Positions 37,137 through 47,228 of a DNA stretch of 64,000 nt are shown in pieces. The notes beneath the pieces were generated by a model that was given only the letters and a program-made list of their open reading frames with translations, was not told where the DNA came from and made no database searches. This DNA comes from Saccharicrinis sp963667815 (GTDB lineage: Bacteria; Bacteroidota; Bacteroidia; Bacteroidales; Marinilabiliaceae), in the NCBI GenBank assembly GCA_963667815.1, contig OY764021.1. One strand, written 5' to 3'. A program made the translations under genes and the position numbers. Numbering within the stretch: the stretch's first letter is position 1; every line of letters starts with the position of its first letter.

Positions 37137-39179
37137 TTAATCTTTAGGCATTTTAATATGAACTTCCATTCCTTCCCCCTCTGTACTTCTTAAAACAAAT
37201 TGTCCTTCAAAAGCCTGAACTCTGCTCCTTAAATTTCCTAAGCCCATTCCCAATGAGCTTGAAGTGACAAGTTCTGGTTTAAATCCTTTTCCGTCATCAC
37301 TATAACGTAATTCAATAAAATGATCTTTTTCTTCAATTGTAAATTGAATCCTGGTTGCATTAGCATGTTTTAATGTATTATTTATCAATTCAGTAAACAA
37401 TCTGTAAATTGTAATTTCCTTATTTTCTACAATACGTTTTACATTATTATGCTTAAATTCAATTTGTAGCTTCTCTGTAATATTAAATTTTTTAATAAAA
37501 GACTCTACCGCAGCAACTATTCCATAGTTCACCAAAATATGAGGACTAATATTAAAAGAAATTTCTGAAATACTGCTAACCGCTTCCTCTACAATATTTA
37601 TTAACTTGTCTTTTATAACATTCTGCTTTTCTGCTGTTGGAGCATCTAAAAGAGCTTGAGTATATAATTTTATAGTAGTTAATATAGGACCTATACCATC
37701 ATGCAAATCTGATGATATTCTTTTACGTTCATTTTCCTCTGTTTGAATTATTGAGTTTAATACTAGGTTTTGATTACGCTTTCGGTCAGTAATATCTCGC
37801 TCTACGATCATATAATAATCGGCACCAAGCTCTTTTAATGGTAGAATATTTACTAAAGTATAAATAGGATCTTTTCCATGAGGTAACTTATGAATCCACT
37901 CAAAAGTGTCCACTTTTTTATTAATAGCGTCTTGTATAGTTAAATGAAGATCAACCGAATCATCATATTCTATAACTCTATCATCTAAATTAACATATGG
38001 CACATTATCCAGTAAATTCTTTTCTATACCTGAATACATTCTTTTGGCAACATTATTATACTCAATTATTTGAATTCCATTAACTATTAAAATTGAATCA
38101 TTTATCTGTTCAAACAAGGTTCGGTATAACAATTCTCTTTTTTGTAACTCCTCCTGTACTAAGGCTTGCTTTGTAACATCTTTTAAAACCACTAAAAAAC
38201 TAACACTATCTTCAAAATTAATAACAACCCTTTGTGTTAGTAATACTTGTCGTTTTCCAAATTTATCAAAAACATCTAATACTAAGTTAATGATTCCTTT
38301 TTCCTGGTCCCCTTCACTCATTCGCTCAATTATTTTTTGCGAATCCTCTCCTATAAAAGACAATCCATTCCGGCCTATCACCTCCATGCGATCATAACCG
38401 GTAATATCTACAAAAGATTGATTTACATCCTTAACAATATTGTCTTTTGACAAGATCATAAAACCATCGTAACTATTATCATATAACGAAATGAAATTAG
38501 CTGCATATTCATTAGCCTTTAGCTGAGCCTTTTTTCTTTCAGCAACTTCGCGTATCAAACTTTTATTTAATAGATTTGATTCATTTACTTCCTTTTCAAG
38601 CTGAGCAATTATGCTTTTATTATTTTGATTAACAGCATAAATAATTGATGACACAAATCCTAAACCAATTAAAACTTCAATGATCCTTATTATCAAAATA
38701 CGATAGTCTGAATGATAAGCTGCAGCCTCGTAATAAAAGGTTAGAATTTCGTTATGTAAAAAAAATGGCATCAGCAGTAGTACAAGCACTGAATAGGCCA
38801 TAATAGCTATAGACTTTTTTAAGCTCGATGTTAAAATAGTATAAGTATTCAAAACAATTAATGTTATGGATAATAGTTCTATACTGCCTAGCATAAATCC
38901 TGTTATAGCTATGTAAAATATTAATCCAAGAATAATTATTCTTTTAAAGGTATAACTAATAAACTTAATTAATATCAGAACTAAAGTCACAATACACAAT
39001 AGGATGAAATTGGATTTTACAATCGAAGGACTGTAAACATCTTGCATATTACTAAAGAAATTAACATAAATTAAAAATGGCAAAACAAGCGTACTCATTG
39101 CCAACAGTGTAATTTCTGTTAGTTTTTTATTAAACAGATAACGCTTTTCGTCACTTAAACTGACTGATGAATTAGACAT
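37137..39179 (-). CDS. NarX/DesK-type sensor histidine kinase with multi-helix membrane domain and PAS domains
   Basis: 680 residues. About six transmembrane helices occupy the first 185 residues with short loops. Two PAS domains follow (about 225-345 and 350-465), then a HisKA_3 dimerisation domain with the phosphorylated H493 in ERKRISSDLHDGIGPIL. The HATPase_c domain ends in SSLGMGLGNLRSRVQ. The PAS pair suggests a small bound cofactor or metabolite as signal, alongside whatever the membrane domain reads. It is paired with the LuxR-type regulator 3 bases downstream. Confidence 0.93.
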   Translation of the reverse strand: MSNSSVSLSDEKRYLFNKKLTEITLLAMSTLVLPFLIYVNFFSNMQDVYSPSIVKSNFILLCIVTLVLILIKFISYTFKRIIILGLIFYIAITGFMLGSIELLSITLIVLNTYTILTSSLKKSIAIMAYSVLVLLLMPFFLHNEILTFYYEAAAYHSDYRILIIRIIEVLIGLGFVSSIIYAVNQNNKSIIAQLEKEVNESNLLNKSLIREVAERKKAQLKANEYAANFISLYDNSYDGFMILSKDNIVKDVNQSFVDITGYDRMEVIGRNGLSFIGEDSQKIIERMSEGDQEKGIINLVLDVFDKFGKRQVLLTQRVVINFEDSVSFLVVLKDVTKQALVQEELQKRELLYRTLFEQINDSILIVNGIQIIEYNNVAKRMYSGIEKNLLDNVPYVNLDDRVIEYDDSVDLHLTIQDAINKKVDTFEWIHKLPHGKDPIYTLVNILPLKELGADYYMIVERDITDRKRNQNLVLNSIIQTEENERKRISSDLHDGIGPILTTIKLYTQALLDAPTAEKQNVIKDKLINIVEEAVSSISEISFNISPHILVNYGIVAAVESFIKKFNITEKLQIEFKHNNVKRIVENKEITIYRLFTELINNTLKHANATRIQFTIEEKDHFIELRYSDDGKGFKPELVTSSSLGMGLGNLRSRVQAFEGQFVLRSTEGEGMEVHIKMPKD

Positions 39180-39534
39180 TAATTAATTACAATACTTAAG
39201 GGTTTATCATTATAACAGCATAAGCATATTAGTACAAGTATTAGCCTGAACACACATGCATACTCACAATAAGAGGTGTAGAATGATTGGAAATAAAAAT
39301 GACTAATGGCAAGTATACGTTATTTTTTGTAAAATGATACAACACCTATTACATAAAAAGCACTAAATCTATTATTGGAAAGGTTTATTACATTAAACTT
39401 GCTTAATAAAACACAGAAGTAAAGTCTGCTATTTTACCAATTCTTTTGAATCATTGAGATAAAAAACTTATTAGCAAAAGCGGTTGAAGAATCTAATCAA
39501 AATATTACTGATGACTGTTAACTAAAAAGTCATA
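39180..39534. other. Non-coding region upstream of the NarX-like kinase
   Basis: About 355 AT-rich bases that must hold the kinase promoter. No clear dyad or repeat was recognised. Confidence 0.4.
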
Positions 39535-39567
39535 TCCCGGAGAATCAATACTTATATAACTCCGGGA
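39535..39567 (-). terminator. Terminator after the aldo/keto reductase
   Basis: Perfect 8-bp inverted repeat TCCCGGAG (39535-39542) and CTCCGGGA (39560-39567), GC-rich in an AT-rich setting. On the minus strand ATATGACTTTTT follows, so the T-tract is delayed. It lies 19 bases past the stop. Confidence 0.65.
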
Positions 39568-39585
39568 CTCTTTTAAAAAAAAAGT

Positions 39586-40437
39586 TTAATCAATACTAAC
39601 CCGATCAGGCCAAATATTGGGTAACTCCCCACTAAACCCCATTTCCGGAAGCTGATCAATTAATAGCATTTCCTTTTCTGATAATTGAAAATCAAAAACA
39701 TTCATATTTTCTTCAATTCTTTCAGCCGTGATTGACTTAGGAATAGCGACTGCACCGTGTTGAATAATCCAACGAATAGCAATTTGAGAAATTGATTTAC
39801 CATGATGTACTGCAATATCTTTTAAAACCTGATTGTCGAAAATTTTACCCCGAGCAAAAGGTGACCATGCCTCAATAACAATTCCATACTCTTTACAAAA
39901 CTTAGTTACTTCGGGTTGCCAATAACCAGGATGAAACTCTATTTGGTTTACTGCTGGAAGAACTTTAGCTGTTTGAAATAACTCCACCAAATGTTGAGGC
40001 CAAAAGTTACTTACTCCCAACGATTTTATTTTACCCTGTGCCTGTAGCTCTTCCATAGCACGCCACACATCAGCATTTGTTTGCTGCCAATTACTATAGT
40101 TTAATTCATTAGCTGGCCAATGTATCAGATATAAATCAATATAATCTAATTGCAATTTCTTAAGTGATTCATCTAAAGCCCTTATGGTTTGCTCGTACCC
40201 CATATCCTCGCGCCAAACTTTTGTTGTAATAAACAATTCAGCTCTATCAATACCTGAAGCTTTTATACCTTTACCAACTGCTTCTTCATTTTCATATTTT
40301 GCAGCCGTATCAATTAATCGATAACCTTTTTCAATGGCTGTTTTTACAGATGCAATCCCCTGACTTTCCGTGGCCTTATAGGTTCCAAAACCGACTAATG
40401 GAATGGTATTTTTATCATTTAATGTAAGTATTTTCAT
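39586..40437 (-). CDS. Aldo/keto reductase
   Basis: NADPH-dependent reduction of aldehydes and ketones. The 283 residues form the usual single barrel. The catalytic tetrad is visible: D and Y in RLIDTAAKYENE, K in FITTKVW and H in LYLIHWP. The cofactor-binding motif IPKSITAERIEEN lies near 235-247. It resembles the 2,5-diketo-gluconate reductase/prostaglandin F synthase branch, but the substrate is not readable. It is a single gene bounded by a terminator. Confidence 0.93.
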   Translation of the reverse strand: MKILTLNDKNTIPLVGFGTYKATESQGIASVKTAIEKGYRLIDTAAKYENEEAVGKGIKASGIDRAELFITTKVWREDMGYEQTIRALDESLKKLQLDYIDLYLIHWPANELNYSNWQQTNADVWRAMEELQAQGKIKSLGVSNFWPQHLVELFQTAKVLPAVNQIEFHPGYWQPEVTKFCKEYGIVIEAWSPFARGKIFDNQVLKDIAVHHGKSISQIAIRWIIQHGAVAIPKSITAERIEENMNVFDFQLSEKEMLLIDQLPEMGFSGELPNIWPDRVSID

Positions 40438-40974
40438 AAGTGATATTTAGATTAGATCTCAAAATAAGAAATTATTTAATAACCTCAGTTCGATTAAAAT
40501 TTAAAAAATTAGATTGTCATATAAAACTGATATACAAGGCAAATTCTGGAGGATTTGTAAGTTAACTTGAAAAATTTAATGCTGTAGATTAACTTATTAG
40601 GGCAAAGCGATTCATATTCCAAAATTTTATGTCGACCTGAGGTTAATATCGACATTTAAAATTTGGCTTGAGCTTTTATTTAAACAAATTAAATTTTGAT
40701 AAAATAAAAGAGGCTGCTTCTTGTAAAAGAAACAGCCTCAATAAATCTAATAAACTTTAAAACCTGATTTCAAATATTTTATTGATCTCATAACAACTGT
40801 AAATAATGCGATCTAACTGAAAATCATTCAAAATAACCCCCCGCTATCCTTCATTTTCTTCAGGAAGAACACTGCTCTTTACAAGTATTTTTATATTATA
40901 TGAAACATTTATTTTTCAAATATTTAATGAGACTACTTCAATAATTTTAATAGAATCTCAGGTTAATATACAAA
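40438..40974. other. Long non-coding region between adh and the aldo/keto reductase
   Basis: 537 bp without a supportable gene. It contains the hairpin at 40706-40739. The stretch 40740-40974, between the adh stop and that hairpin, would be an unusually long 3' leader if it terminates adh, or a separate small RNA. Confidence 0.4.
40706..40739 (-). terminator. Strong terminator hairpin 235 bases past adh
   Basis: Inverted repeat GAGGCTG (40710-40716) and CAGCCTC (40733-40739), extended by CTTCTT and AAGAA. On the minus strand TTTTATTTTATC follows. No gene ends close to it; the iron alcohol dehydrogenase stop is 235 bases away. Confidence 0.7.
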
Positions 40975-42126
40975 CTACTCTGCGTATGCTACTCCATTAA
41001 AGCAAGCTGTATAAATTGCTTTGATTTCTTCTGCAGTTGGTTTCTTAGGGTTAAATAAAGTACATGGGTCATTCAATGCATTTTCAACCATAGTATCCAA
41101 CTTATCATTCCATTCTTTTTCATCTACACCAGCATCTTTAAAAGAAGGAACTACTCCAACCTGTGTTCTTAAATTTTCTACTTCTGTTGCAAAATCGTCT
41201 GCTGTTTCTTTACCAAATAAAGCAGCAAGATCATTGTATTTATCTGTTGCTGAAGCATTATATCTGATAACATTTGGCATTAAAATAGCATTGGCACAAC
41301 CGTGGGGAACTCCGAAAGTACCACCTACTTGGTGAGACATTGAGTGAACAATACCTAACCACACATTAGTAAAAGCCATACCTGCCATACATGAAGCATC
41401 GTGCATTGCCTGACGAACTTCTTTATTGTCTGGATTTTCAACTACTGTAGGAAGATTTTTAAATACTAAGCTAATGGCATCCTTAGCTAAAGCATCATTA
41501 TATCTATCTGCAATATTTGAAACATAAGCCTCTACTCCGTGACTTAATGCATCTAAACCAGTATTTGCAGTTACGTTTTTAGGCATTGATTTACATAAAT
41601 CACCATCAATAATTGCGATATCAGGAGTTAATTCATGAGAAACAATTGGGTACTTTGTTCCTTTTTCCCTATCTGTAATTACTGATAATCCTGTAACCTC
41701 AGTACCAGTACCACTAGTAGAAGGAATTGCAACAAAAACAGCTTTATTACGCAATGGTTTTACAGCAAAAGGTGCAGCTAAATCTTCAAGTTTTGAATCA
41801 GGATATTCGTAATATACCCACATAGCTTTTGCTGCATCAATAGCAGAACATCCACCTAAACCAATGATTACATCTGGTTGTTCTTGCTTAAAAAATTCAG
41901 CTCCTCGTAAAACTGTTTCAATAGAAGGATCTGCTTCCACACCTTCGAAAACAGCCGATTCAATATTTGCCTCTTTAAGGTAAGCTACAGTGTTTCCTAA
42001 TGATCCGTTTTTCTTTACAGAACTACCACCAATAACAACTACTGCTTTTTTACCTTTAATTTCTTTCAAATTCTCCAAACTACCTAATCCGTGAAATATT
42101 TCTTTCGGAACGATAAACTTTGCCAT
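40975..42126 (-). CDS. Iron-containing alcohol dehydrogenase
   Basis: NAD(P)H-linked interconversion of alcohol and aldehyde, normally a fermentative step. The 383 residues are full length. The nucleotide-binding GGCSAIDAAK (about 100-109), the STSGTGTEVT loop and the metal ligands (D in the PDIAIIDGD/TGLDALSHGVEAY region; H in HSMSHQVGG and GVPHGCANA) are all present. It resembles the 1,3-propanediol/butanol dehydrogenase branch. It is a single gene. Together with rex it points to fermentative growth. Confidence 0.95.
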   Translation of the reverse strand: MAKFIVPKEIFHGLGSLENLKEIKGKKAVVVIGGSSVKKNGSLGNTVAYLKEANIESAVFEGVEADPSIETVLRGAEFFKQEQPDVIIGLGGCSAIDAAKAMWVYYEYPDSKLEDLAAPFAVKPLRNKAVFVAIPSTSGTGTEVTGLSVITDREKGTKYPIVSHELTPDIAIIDGDLCKSMPKNVTANTGLDALSHGVEAYVSNIADRYNDALAKDAISLVFKNLPTVVENPDNKEVRQAMHDASCMAGMAFTNVWLGIVHSMSHQVGGTFGVPHGCANAILMPNVIRYNASATDKYNDLAALFGKETADDFATEVENLRTQVGVVPSFKDAGVDEKEWNDKLDTMVENALNDPCTLFNPKKPTAEEIKAIYTACFNGVAYAE

Positions 42127-42404
42127 TTACTTTTACTTTTAATTTGTTGATTGACTATTCAAATTTTACAATGGCAAAAGTATAGCAACAAGCAAATGTT
42201 ATTGTTACTAAAAAGGCTCATTCATTTATGAAAAAAGTTCAATGTTATATAATATCAATAATTAAAAACAAAACACTACACCTTAATACACTGTTTTTCT
42301 ATTACTTAAACATACTAAATGTAATTACAAATCTATTAAATACACAATTCGATCTGATTTCAAGCCTCAATTCATTGTTACTTATTTATAATTCAGGCTA
42401 ATTC

Positions 42405-43505
42405 TTAACTAATTGGCCTTCCTTTCCAATACAACTGTTTTTTACTTTCTTTATACAAAGCCAAACAAATAATTTGAACAAACCTGAATTGCTGAACAGG
42501 CATATAAAGAAGGTTATTAAATAAAGATTGGGCACTCATTTTAGCTATGAATAATTTTAATATAATTAATATCAATAGATAAGCTATAAAAACATGATAC
42601 ATTTGTGCAATTAATAAATAAACAGGTGAAATTATAATGATAAGTGCATAAAAAATAGTCACCACCTTACTTCCACCTAGGAAGTCAAAGACATTTTTTG
42701 TAAAACCTTGGATAGCCTCTTTTTCACTGGAATACATTTCACACAAAACATCTTTCCCTCCCAGCAAAACGCTAACACTATACTTATTGGCTTTAAAATA
42801 CCTTGATATTGCAATATCTTCGGCCTTCTTTTGTTTACAAAATAGATGGGGCTCTGTATTTTTATAAGCCTCTCTTTCAAAAAGCATAAACTGACCATTT
42901 GCAGCAGAAAAAGAAGTCCATGATGACTGTTGCACTAAGCGAAGTGGAAGCATCGATAATAAGATCCAGTTTATGATAGGCACAACGCTTCCTGTTCCTG
43001 GGAAAGACACTTTTTGAGAACTAAAAATAGAAAGTAAGCTTAATTTTGTTTTATCCATGTAAGCTAATGCCTTTTGTAAAACTTTTTCCGATAGCCTTAC
43101 ATCTGCATCTATAAATAAAAAATACTTTCCTTTTGCTCTTTGAGCCAACTGATAACATGCGTGATTTTTACCCAACCAATCTTCTGGTTTTTTCTCACCT
43201 TGAATAAAACTTATTTTCACATCCTTTTCCTGATAAAACTCCAAAATACTGACAGATTCATCAGTAGATTGATCATCATACAGTAAAATTTCAAAATTTG
43301 GATAATCAATTTTTAATAGATTATTGAGCAAAGAAGGTAAATTTTCTGCCTCATTACGTACAGGAATAAGTATAGATACCATAGGTACTGAGTTCTCTTT
43401 TAAACTATCCTCCAATACATTTCCTGTAATATAATTAGTTAAAACAACCAGAAACCTCAGAATCAAAAATCCAAATAAAGCCCAACCTAATATTACCCCT
43501 ATCAT
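42405..43505 (-). CDS. Family 2 glycosyltransferase, probable carotenoid glycosyltransferase
   Basis: 366 residues. An N-terminal membrane helix (about 4-24) precedes a GT2 domain with VSILIPVRNEAENLPSLL, DDQSTD and the metal-binding FIDADVRL. Two or three C-terminal helices follow (about 275-325), and WLGKNHACYQLA is typical of the family containing carotenoid glycosyltransferases such as CruC. It is the last gene of the carotenoid cluster and overlaps the acyltransferase gene by 4 bases (ATGA). Likely role: adding a sugar to a hydroxylated carotenoid end. This is inferred from position and family. Confidence 0.8.
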   Translation of the reverse strand: MIGVILGWALFGFLILRFLVVLTNYITGNVLEDSLKENSVPMVSILIPVRNEAENLPSLLNNLLKIDYPNFEILLYDDQSTDESVSILEFYQEKDVKISFIQGEKKPEDWLGKNHACYQLAQRAKGKYFLFIDADVRLSEKVLQKALAYMDKTKLSLLSIFSSQKVSFPGTGSVVPIINWILLSMLPLRLVQQSSWTSFSAANGQFMLFEREAYKNTEPHLFCKQKKAEDIAISRYFKANKYSVSVLLGGKDVLCEMYSSEKEAIQGFTKNVFDFLGGSKVVTIFYALIIIISPVYLLIAQMYHVFIAYLLILIILKLFIAKMSAQSLFNNLLYMPVQQFRFVQIICLALYKESKKQLYWKGRPIS

Positions 43506-44146
43506 TTATTCTCTGTTAATAAAGAATGCTTAATCAGCTTCTTTTGGTTATCAGAACAATGATTATAAAATTGGGTAAAAATAGTATCTACGCCAAGATC
43601 GAGAAGATATCTTGCATCAAACATTCTTAAATAAGAATACAGACCGGGCTTCTTTTTATTGCCATAATCTATTAGATTCACATTAAAAAGTATATTTACA
43701 GAATCGGGTATTTTCTTTAAAATATAACTCACTCCCTTCTCAAATGAAAATTCATTCAAATGCATAGTTTGAATCTCACCTTGCGGAAATATTAACAACA
43801 AATGATCTTTATTCCCCAACAATTTTAAAGCATATCTGACTGAAGCCATACCTTGATTACCGTTTTTATTAACAGAAAAAGCGCCTATTTTTGCTAAAAT
43901 CGGATATCTCTTTAACTGCTCTTCAAGCATCATCACAAAAAATTGTTTTCTCCAATATTTATTATTCATGTTCAACTGAATAAAACCATCCCACCAGCTA
44001 AAATGATTAGACAACATCAAAACAGGACCAGTCAGTTGAGGACAAACTCCAATATAATTAACACAACTGAAATGTCGTTTTAATTGATAATGCGTAAAGT
44101 AATTAAAAAACCAATTTGCTATATATTGATGTTGTGCCTTAATCAT
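43502..44146 (-). CDS. PlsC-like acyltransferase, probable carotenoid glycoside acyltransferase
   Basis: 214 residues with the acyltransferase HX4D motif in LSNHFSWWDGF (about 46-56) and the substrate-site motif FPQGEI (about 119-124). There is no obvious transmembrane anchor. The family usually acylates lysophosphatidate, but its place between a glycosyltransferase and a CruF-like gene suggests that it esterifies a carotenoid sugar, as CruD does in green sulfur bacteria. It overlaps both neighbours by 4 bases. Confidence 0.75.
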   Translation of the reverse strand: MIKAQHQYIANWFFNYFTHYQLKRHFSCVNYIGVCPQLTGPVLMLSNHFSWWDGFIQLNMNNKYWRKQFFVMMLEEQLKRYPILAKIGAFSVNKNGNQGMASVRYALKLLGNKDHLLLIFPQGEIQTMHLNEFSFEKGVSYILKKIPDSVNILFNVNLIDYGNKKKPGLYSYLRMFDARYLLDLGVDTIFTQFYNHCSDNQKKLIKHSLLTENK

Positions 44147-44814
44147 ATTTTAAAGATTAAATTAACCATAGCGATTATGGCAAAAAACAGTAACTGAATG
44201 ATAAACAAAGCACGAGCTGGTTTATTATTTGTTTTAATTCCAAAGTATTCCACTAGTACTAAAAAAAATAATCCAAGAGCGTACCATGCAATAAAATTTA
44301 TAACCGGAGGATAACCATCCTCAAAATACCACATATTCATTAAAGGAGCAGCAAACTCGAGTATTAAGTCATAAAGTACCATTAATAAAGCTCCCAAAAA
44401 AACACGTACTATCTTATTATGTAAAAATAAGGAAACAATTGAATGAGAGGCGTAAACCATAAATAACCAATTAATCCCAATCAATATTGGTGTATCAAAA
44501 AACTTTATCCCCAACCCCTCCTGATAAGTATAATATCCAAATATTGTTCCGGTTTGTACCCCTGCCACTTCAACAAAAAAGCCAGCTATCACAATGAATA
44601 AAGCTACCCAGCTATCCTTTTTTGCCTGATATTTATGATGGATAAAAACAGAAATATACACCAATAGTAACGATGGAGCAGTAATGGCAATAAAAACAGA
44701 ACGCGTTTGCGGAATAAAAAACAACAAAAATCCCACTAAATAAAACCTCACATAATTTCCAGGTAAATGATACTCGCTGTATATCTTTTCGAGGTTAAAT
44801 GTCATTTCTCTCAA
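44143..44814 (-). CDS. cruF: CruF-like carotenoid biosynthesis membrane protein (DUF422)
   Basis: 223 residues with about seven transmembrane helices. The conserved polar motifs of the family are within them: GTIFGYYTYQEGLG, INWLFMVY, LYDLILEFAAP and the acidic residues of WYFEDGYPP. CruF-type proteins add water at C-1'/C-2' of acyclic carotenoid ends, giving a tertiary hydroxyl. This supplies the hydroxyl that the adjacent glycosyltransferase would need. It overlaps both neighbours by 4 bases. Confidence 0.78.
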   Translation of the reverse strand: MREMTFNLEKIYSEYHLPGNYVRFYLVGFLLFFIPQTRSVFIAITAPSLLLVYISVFIHHKYQAKKDSWVALFIVIAGFFVEVAGVQTGTIFGYYTYQEGLGIKFFDTPILIGINWLFMVYASHSIVSLFLHNKIVRVFLGALLMVLYDLILEFAAPLMNMWYFEDGYPPVINFIAWYALGLFFLVLVEYFGIKTNNKPARALFIIQLLFFAIIAMVNLIFKI

Positions 44815-46283
44815 TTATTTTTTTTACCATTAATTTCATTTGCCACAATCTGTGCACTAGCCAAACAAAGTGGTATACCTCCACCAGGATGAACACTTCC
44901 CCCAACAAAATAAAGATTCGCTATTTTTTTAATGAAGTTAGGATGTCGAAGAAAAGCTGAGAATACTGAATTTGATGATGGTCCATACAATGCTCCACCC
45001 TGGGAATTAGTAATATCTTCAATAGTACCCGGAGTTGCTATTTCTTCAAAATCAATCAATGGTTCTACATCCATTTGTAAAAAACGATTTATTTTATCTA
45101 TGATTTGTTTTTTAATTACCGTAATACGCTCTTTATCTATCACATCACCAACAGAAGGCGCATTAACCATTACAAACCAATTTTCACATCCTTCGGGAGC
45201 ATCATTAGGATTTAGTTTGGAGCTTACATAAATATAAACCGTAGGATCATGATACAATTCTTTAGCTTTAAAAAGTGAATCAAACTCCTTGTTGTAATCT
45301 TCTGCAAACATAATATTATGAACATCCAGATCTTTCCGCTTTGTTTTTATTCCCCAATAAAATATAACTGCTGAGGTTGAACTCTCCTGCTTCTCAAGTC
45401 GTTTTTTTAATGGATGCCTGATTAAATGACGGGATACAAATTTCGCATCTGCATCAGAAATAATCACATCAAAAGGTTCTGTTTTATCTTTATAATTAAG
45501 AGCTACTGCTTTTTTATCTTCAACAACAATTTGATCAATAGTAGTATCATATAAAAACTCTACTCCTAAATAATGGGCTAATTCAACAAGTGATTTAATA
45601 ATCTGATACATACCTTTCTCCGGGAGAAAAGCTCCGATGTTATTTTCTAAATGAGCAATCATATTAAGTGTGGCAGGCGCTTTATATGGGTTTGAACCAT
45701 TATAAGTAGCATAACGATCAAAAATTTTTATGATATCCTCATCGGCAAAATCATTTTTATTAGCGGTATGCATAGTTTTCAGAAAATTGAGCTTGTGCAT
45801 TTTAAAAAGTAAACTTCGATGCTCTTCAGCTAAAAATGTTTCTTTTTTATGCAAAGAATGAAACAAAAACATGGGGGCTGCGAGCTCATACATCTCTTTT
45901 GAGATTGAAAGTCTGTTTTTAATATTTTCAAAAGACTCTTTTGTTTTTAGCTCTACCTCCTTTTTTAAACAATCCTCATTATGAAAAAAATCAAAAAAAT
46001 GATTCGGCCTGAAGAAGTATCTGCAATTATTATCTAATTGAATTATCTTGGGCACTTTTGGGGCATCTTGAGGCAAATTCTCAAAAAGTTCATTAATCAA
46101 ATTAGGCAAGGTAAGTAAAGATGGCCCTGTATCAAACCGATAGCCCGATGCAGTATTAATCTCTGATAATTTTCCTCCTGCATACGAGTTCTTTTCAAAA
46201 ATCTTCACCTTATAACCTAATTTAGCAAGACGAATGGCTGTTGCCAAACCGCCTATTCCACTACCAATGACACCTGCTTTCAT
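44811..46283 (-). CDS. CrtI/CrtD-family carotenoid desaturase
   Basis: 490-residue FAD-dependent oxidoreductase of the phytoene desaturase family. The FAD site VIGSGIGGLATAIRLAK (about 5-21), YAGGKLSEI and GYRFDTGPSL are near the N-terminus, and the C-terminal signature FVGGSVHPGGGIPLCLASAQ is complete. HPGGGIPL fits CrtD (1-hydroxycarotenoid 3,4-desaturase) better than the second desaturase here, whose end is GPGVPPA. Next to CruF, a 3,4-desaturation of a 1-hydroxylated acyclic carotenoid is the most consistent job. It could instead be a ketolase-type CrtO relative. Confidence 0.85.
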   Translation of the reverse strand: MKAGVIGSGIGGLATAIRLAKLGYKVKIFEKNSYAGGKLSEINTASGYRFDTGPSLLTLPNLINELFENLPQDAPKVPKIIQLDNNCRYFFRPNHFFDFFHNEDCLKKEVELKTKESFENIKNRLSISKEMYELAAPMFLFHSLHKKETFLAEEHRSLLFKMHKLNFLKTMHTANKNDFADEDIIKIFDRYATYNGSNPYKAPATLNMIAHLENNIGAFLPEKGMYQIIKSLVELAHYLGVEFLYDTTIDQIVVEDKKAVALNYKDKTEPFDVIISDADAKFVSRHLIRHPLKKRLEKQESSTSAVIFYWGIKTKRKDLDVHNIMFAEDYNKEFDSLFKAKELYHDPTVYIYVSSKLNPNDAPEGCENWFVMVNAPSVGDVIDKERITVIKKQIIDKINRFLQMDVEPLIDFEEIATPGTIEDITNSQGGALYGPSSNSVFSAFLRHPNFIKKIANLYFVGGSVHPGGGIPLCLASAQIVANEINGKKNN

Positions 46284-46384
46284 GTGTTTATTCTTTATTT
46301 AATTGCCCATATACCTTTAATGAGAAGTTAACTACTTAAGGTGTAACATCATAAAGCTATTATTAAAAAGAAATATAAAGACTG

Positions 46385-47224
46385 CTATTCCTTTCCTAAT
46401 TTGCATAAGGTAAAAGCTTGCATTAATAAAAATACCTTAACAAAATTAGAAACCCGTATTCTCTTTTTCATTAATTGACAGGCTTGTGTAAACTCTATTT
46501 TTCGTGTTAATCTTTTGTAGTATAAAAAAGCAGTATAAACGCCAAGACGACATGTGAGAGGAAGTTCTTTTATTCCTTTCAAAGCCATTGCAAAATCATT
46601 ATTAATGTCCTTTATGATCTGTTTCTTGGTTTCATCAGTCAAATCTTCATCTGCTATTTGTGGAAAATAATTTCTTCCCAACTCTTCTACATCATTATTA
46701 ATATCGCGAAGAAAATTCACTTTCTGAAAAGCTGATCCAAGCTTCATTGCGTAAGGTTTTAATCTTTCGTATTCTTTGGTATCTCCTTCAACAAAAATTT
46801 TTAAACACATTAATCCAACTACATCTGCAGAGCCGTATATATATTCGTTCAATTCTTCTATATATTGATATTTATTTTTATGCAAATCTTGTCGCATACT
46901 ATGTAAAAACGCTTGAATTAATTCATCATTAATATTATATTTTTTCACAGTTAACTGAAATGCATGCAATACCGGATTAAGACTAATACCTTGCTTATAG
47001 GCTTTGTAGTAGTCTCTTTCAAACTCATCTAACAAGTCAGATTGATCATATTCATGAAAAGTATCCACGATCTCATCAGCATATCTCACAAAACCATATA
47101 TGGAATAAATAGCATCTCGTATTGATGTATGGATTAATCTGATACCAATGGCAAAACTTGTACTATATGCATTCGTGATAATTTGGCTCGTTTTAAAAGA
47201 TGTTTTGTGAAAGATATCAATCAT
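46385..47224 (-). CDS. crtB: Phytoene synthase
   Basis: 280 residues from the chosen start MIDIFHKTSF, which lies 4 bases after the crtI stop; an upstream in-frame ATG at 47296 would overlap crtI by 68 bases. The squalene/phytoene synthase motifs are clear: the first aspartate-rich motif YADEIVD (about 47-53), the second in LRDINNDVEELGRNYFP, and the G-rich helix GSAFQKVNFLRD. It condenses two geranylgeranyl diphosphates to phytoene. It is followed by a 101-base gap before the CrtD-like gene. Confidence 0.95.
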   Translation of the reverse strand: MIDIFHKTSFKTSQIITNAYSTSFAIGIRLIHTSIRDAIYSIYGFVRYADEIVDTFHEYDQSDLLDEFERDYYKAYKQGISLNPVLHAFQLTVKKYNINDELIQAFLHSMRQDLHKNKYQYIEELNEYIYGSADVVGLMCLKIFVEGDTKEYERLKPYAMKLGSAFQKVNFLRDINNDVEELGRNYFPQIADEDLTDETKKQIIKDINNDFAMALKGIKELPLTCRLGVYTAFLYYKRLTRKIEFTQACQLMKKRIRVSNFVKVFLLMQAFTLCKLGKE

Positions 47225-47228
47225 AGGC

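Noticed and set aside
42127..42404. Rex operator upstream of the iron alcohol dehydrogenase
   Set aside because: No TTGT-type inverted repeat with proper spacing was found; only the Bacteroidota -7-like TACTTTTG at 42175-42182 (minus), without a matching upstream box.
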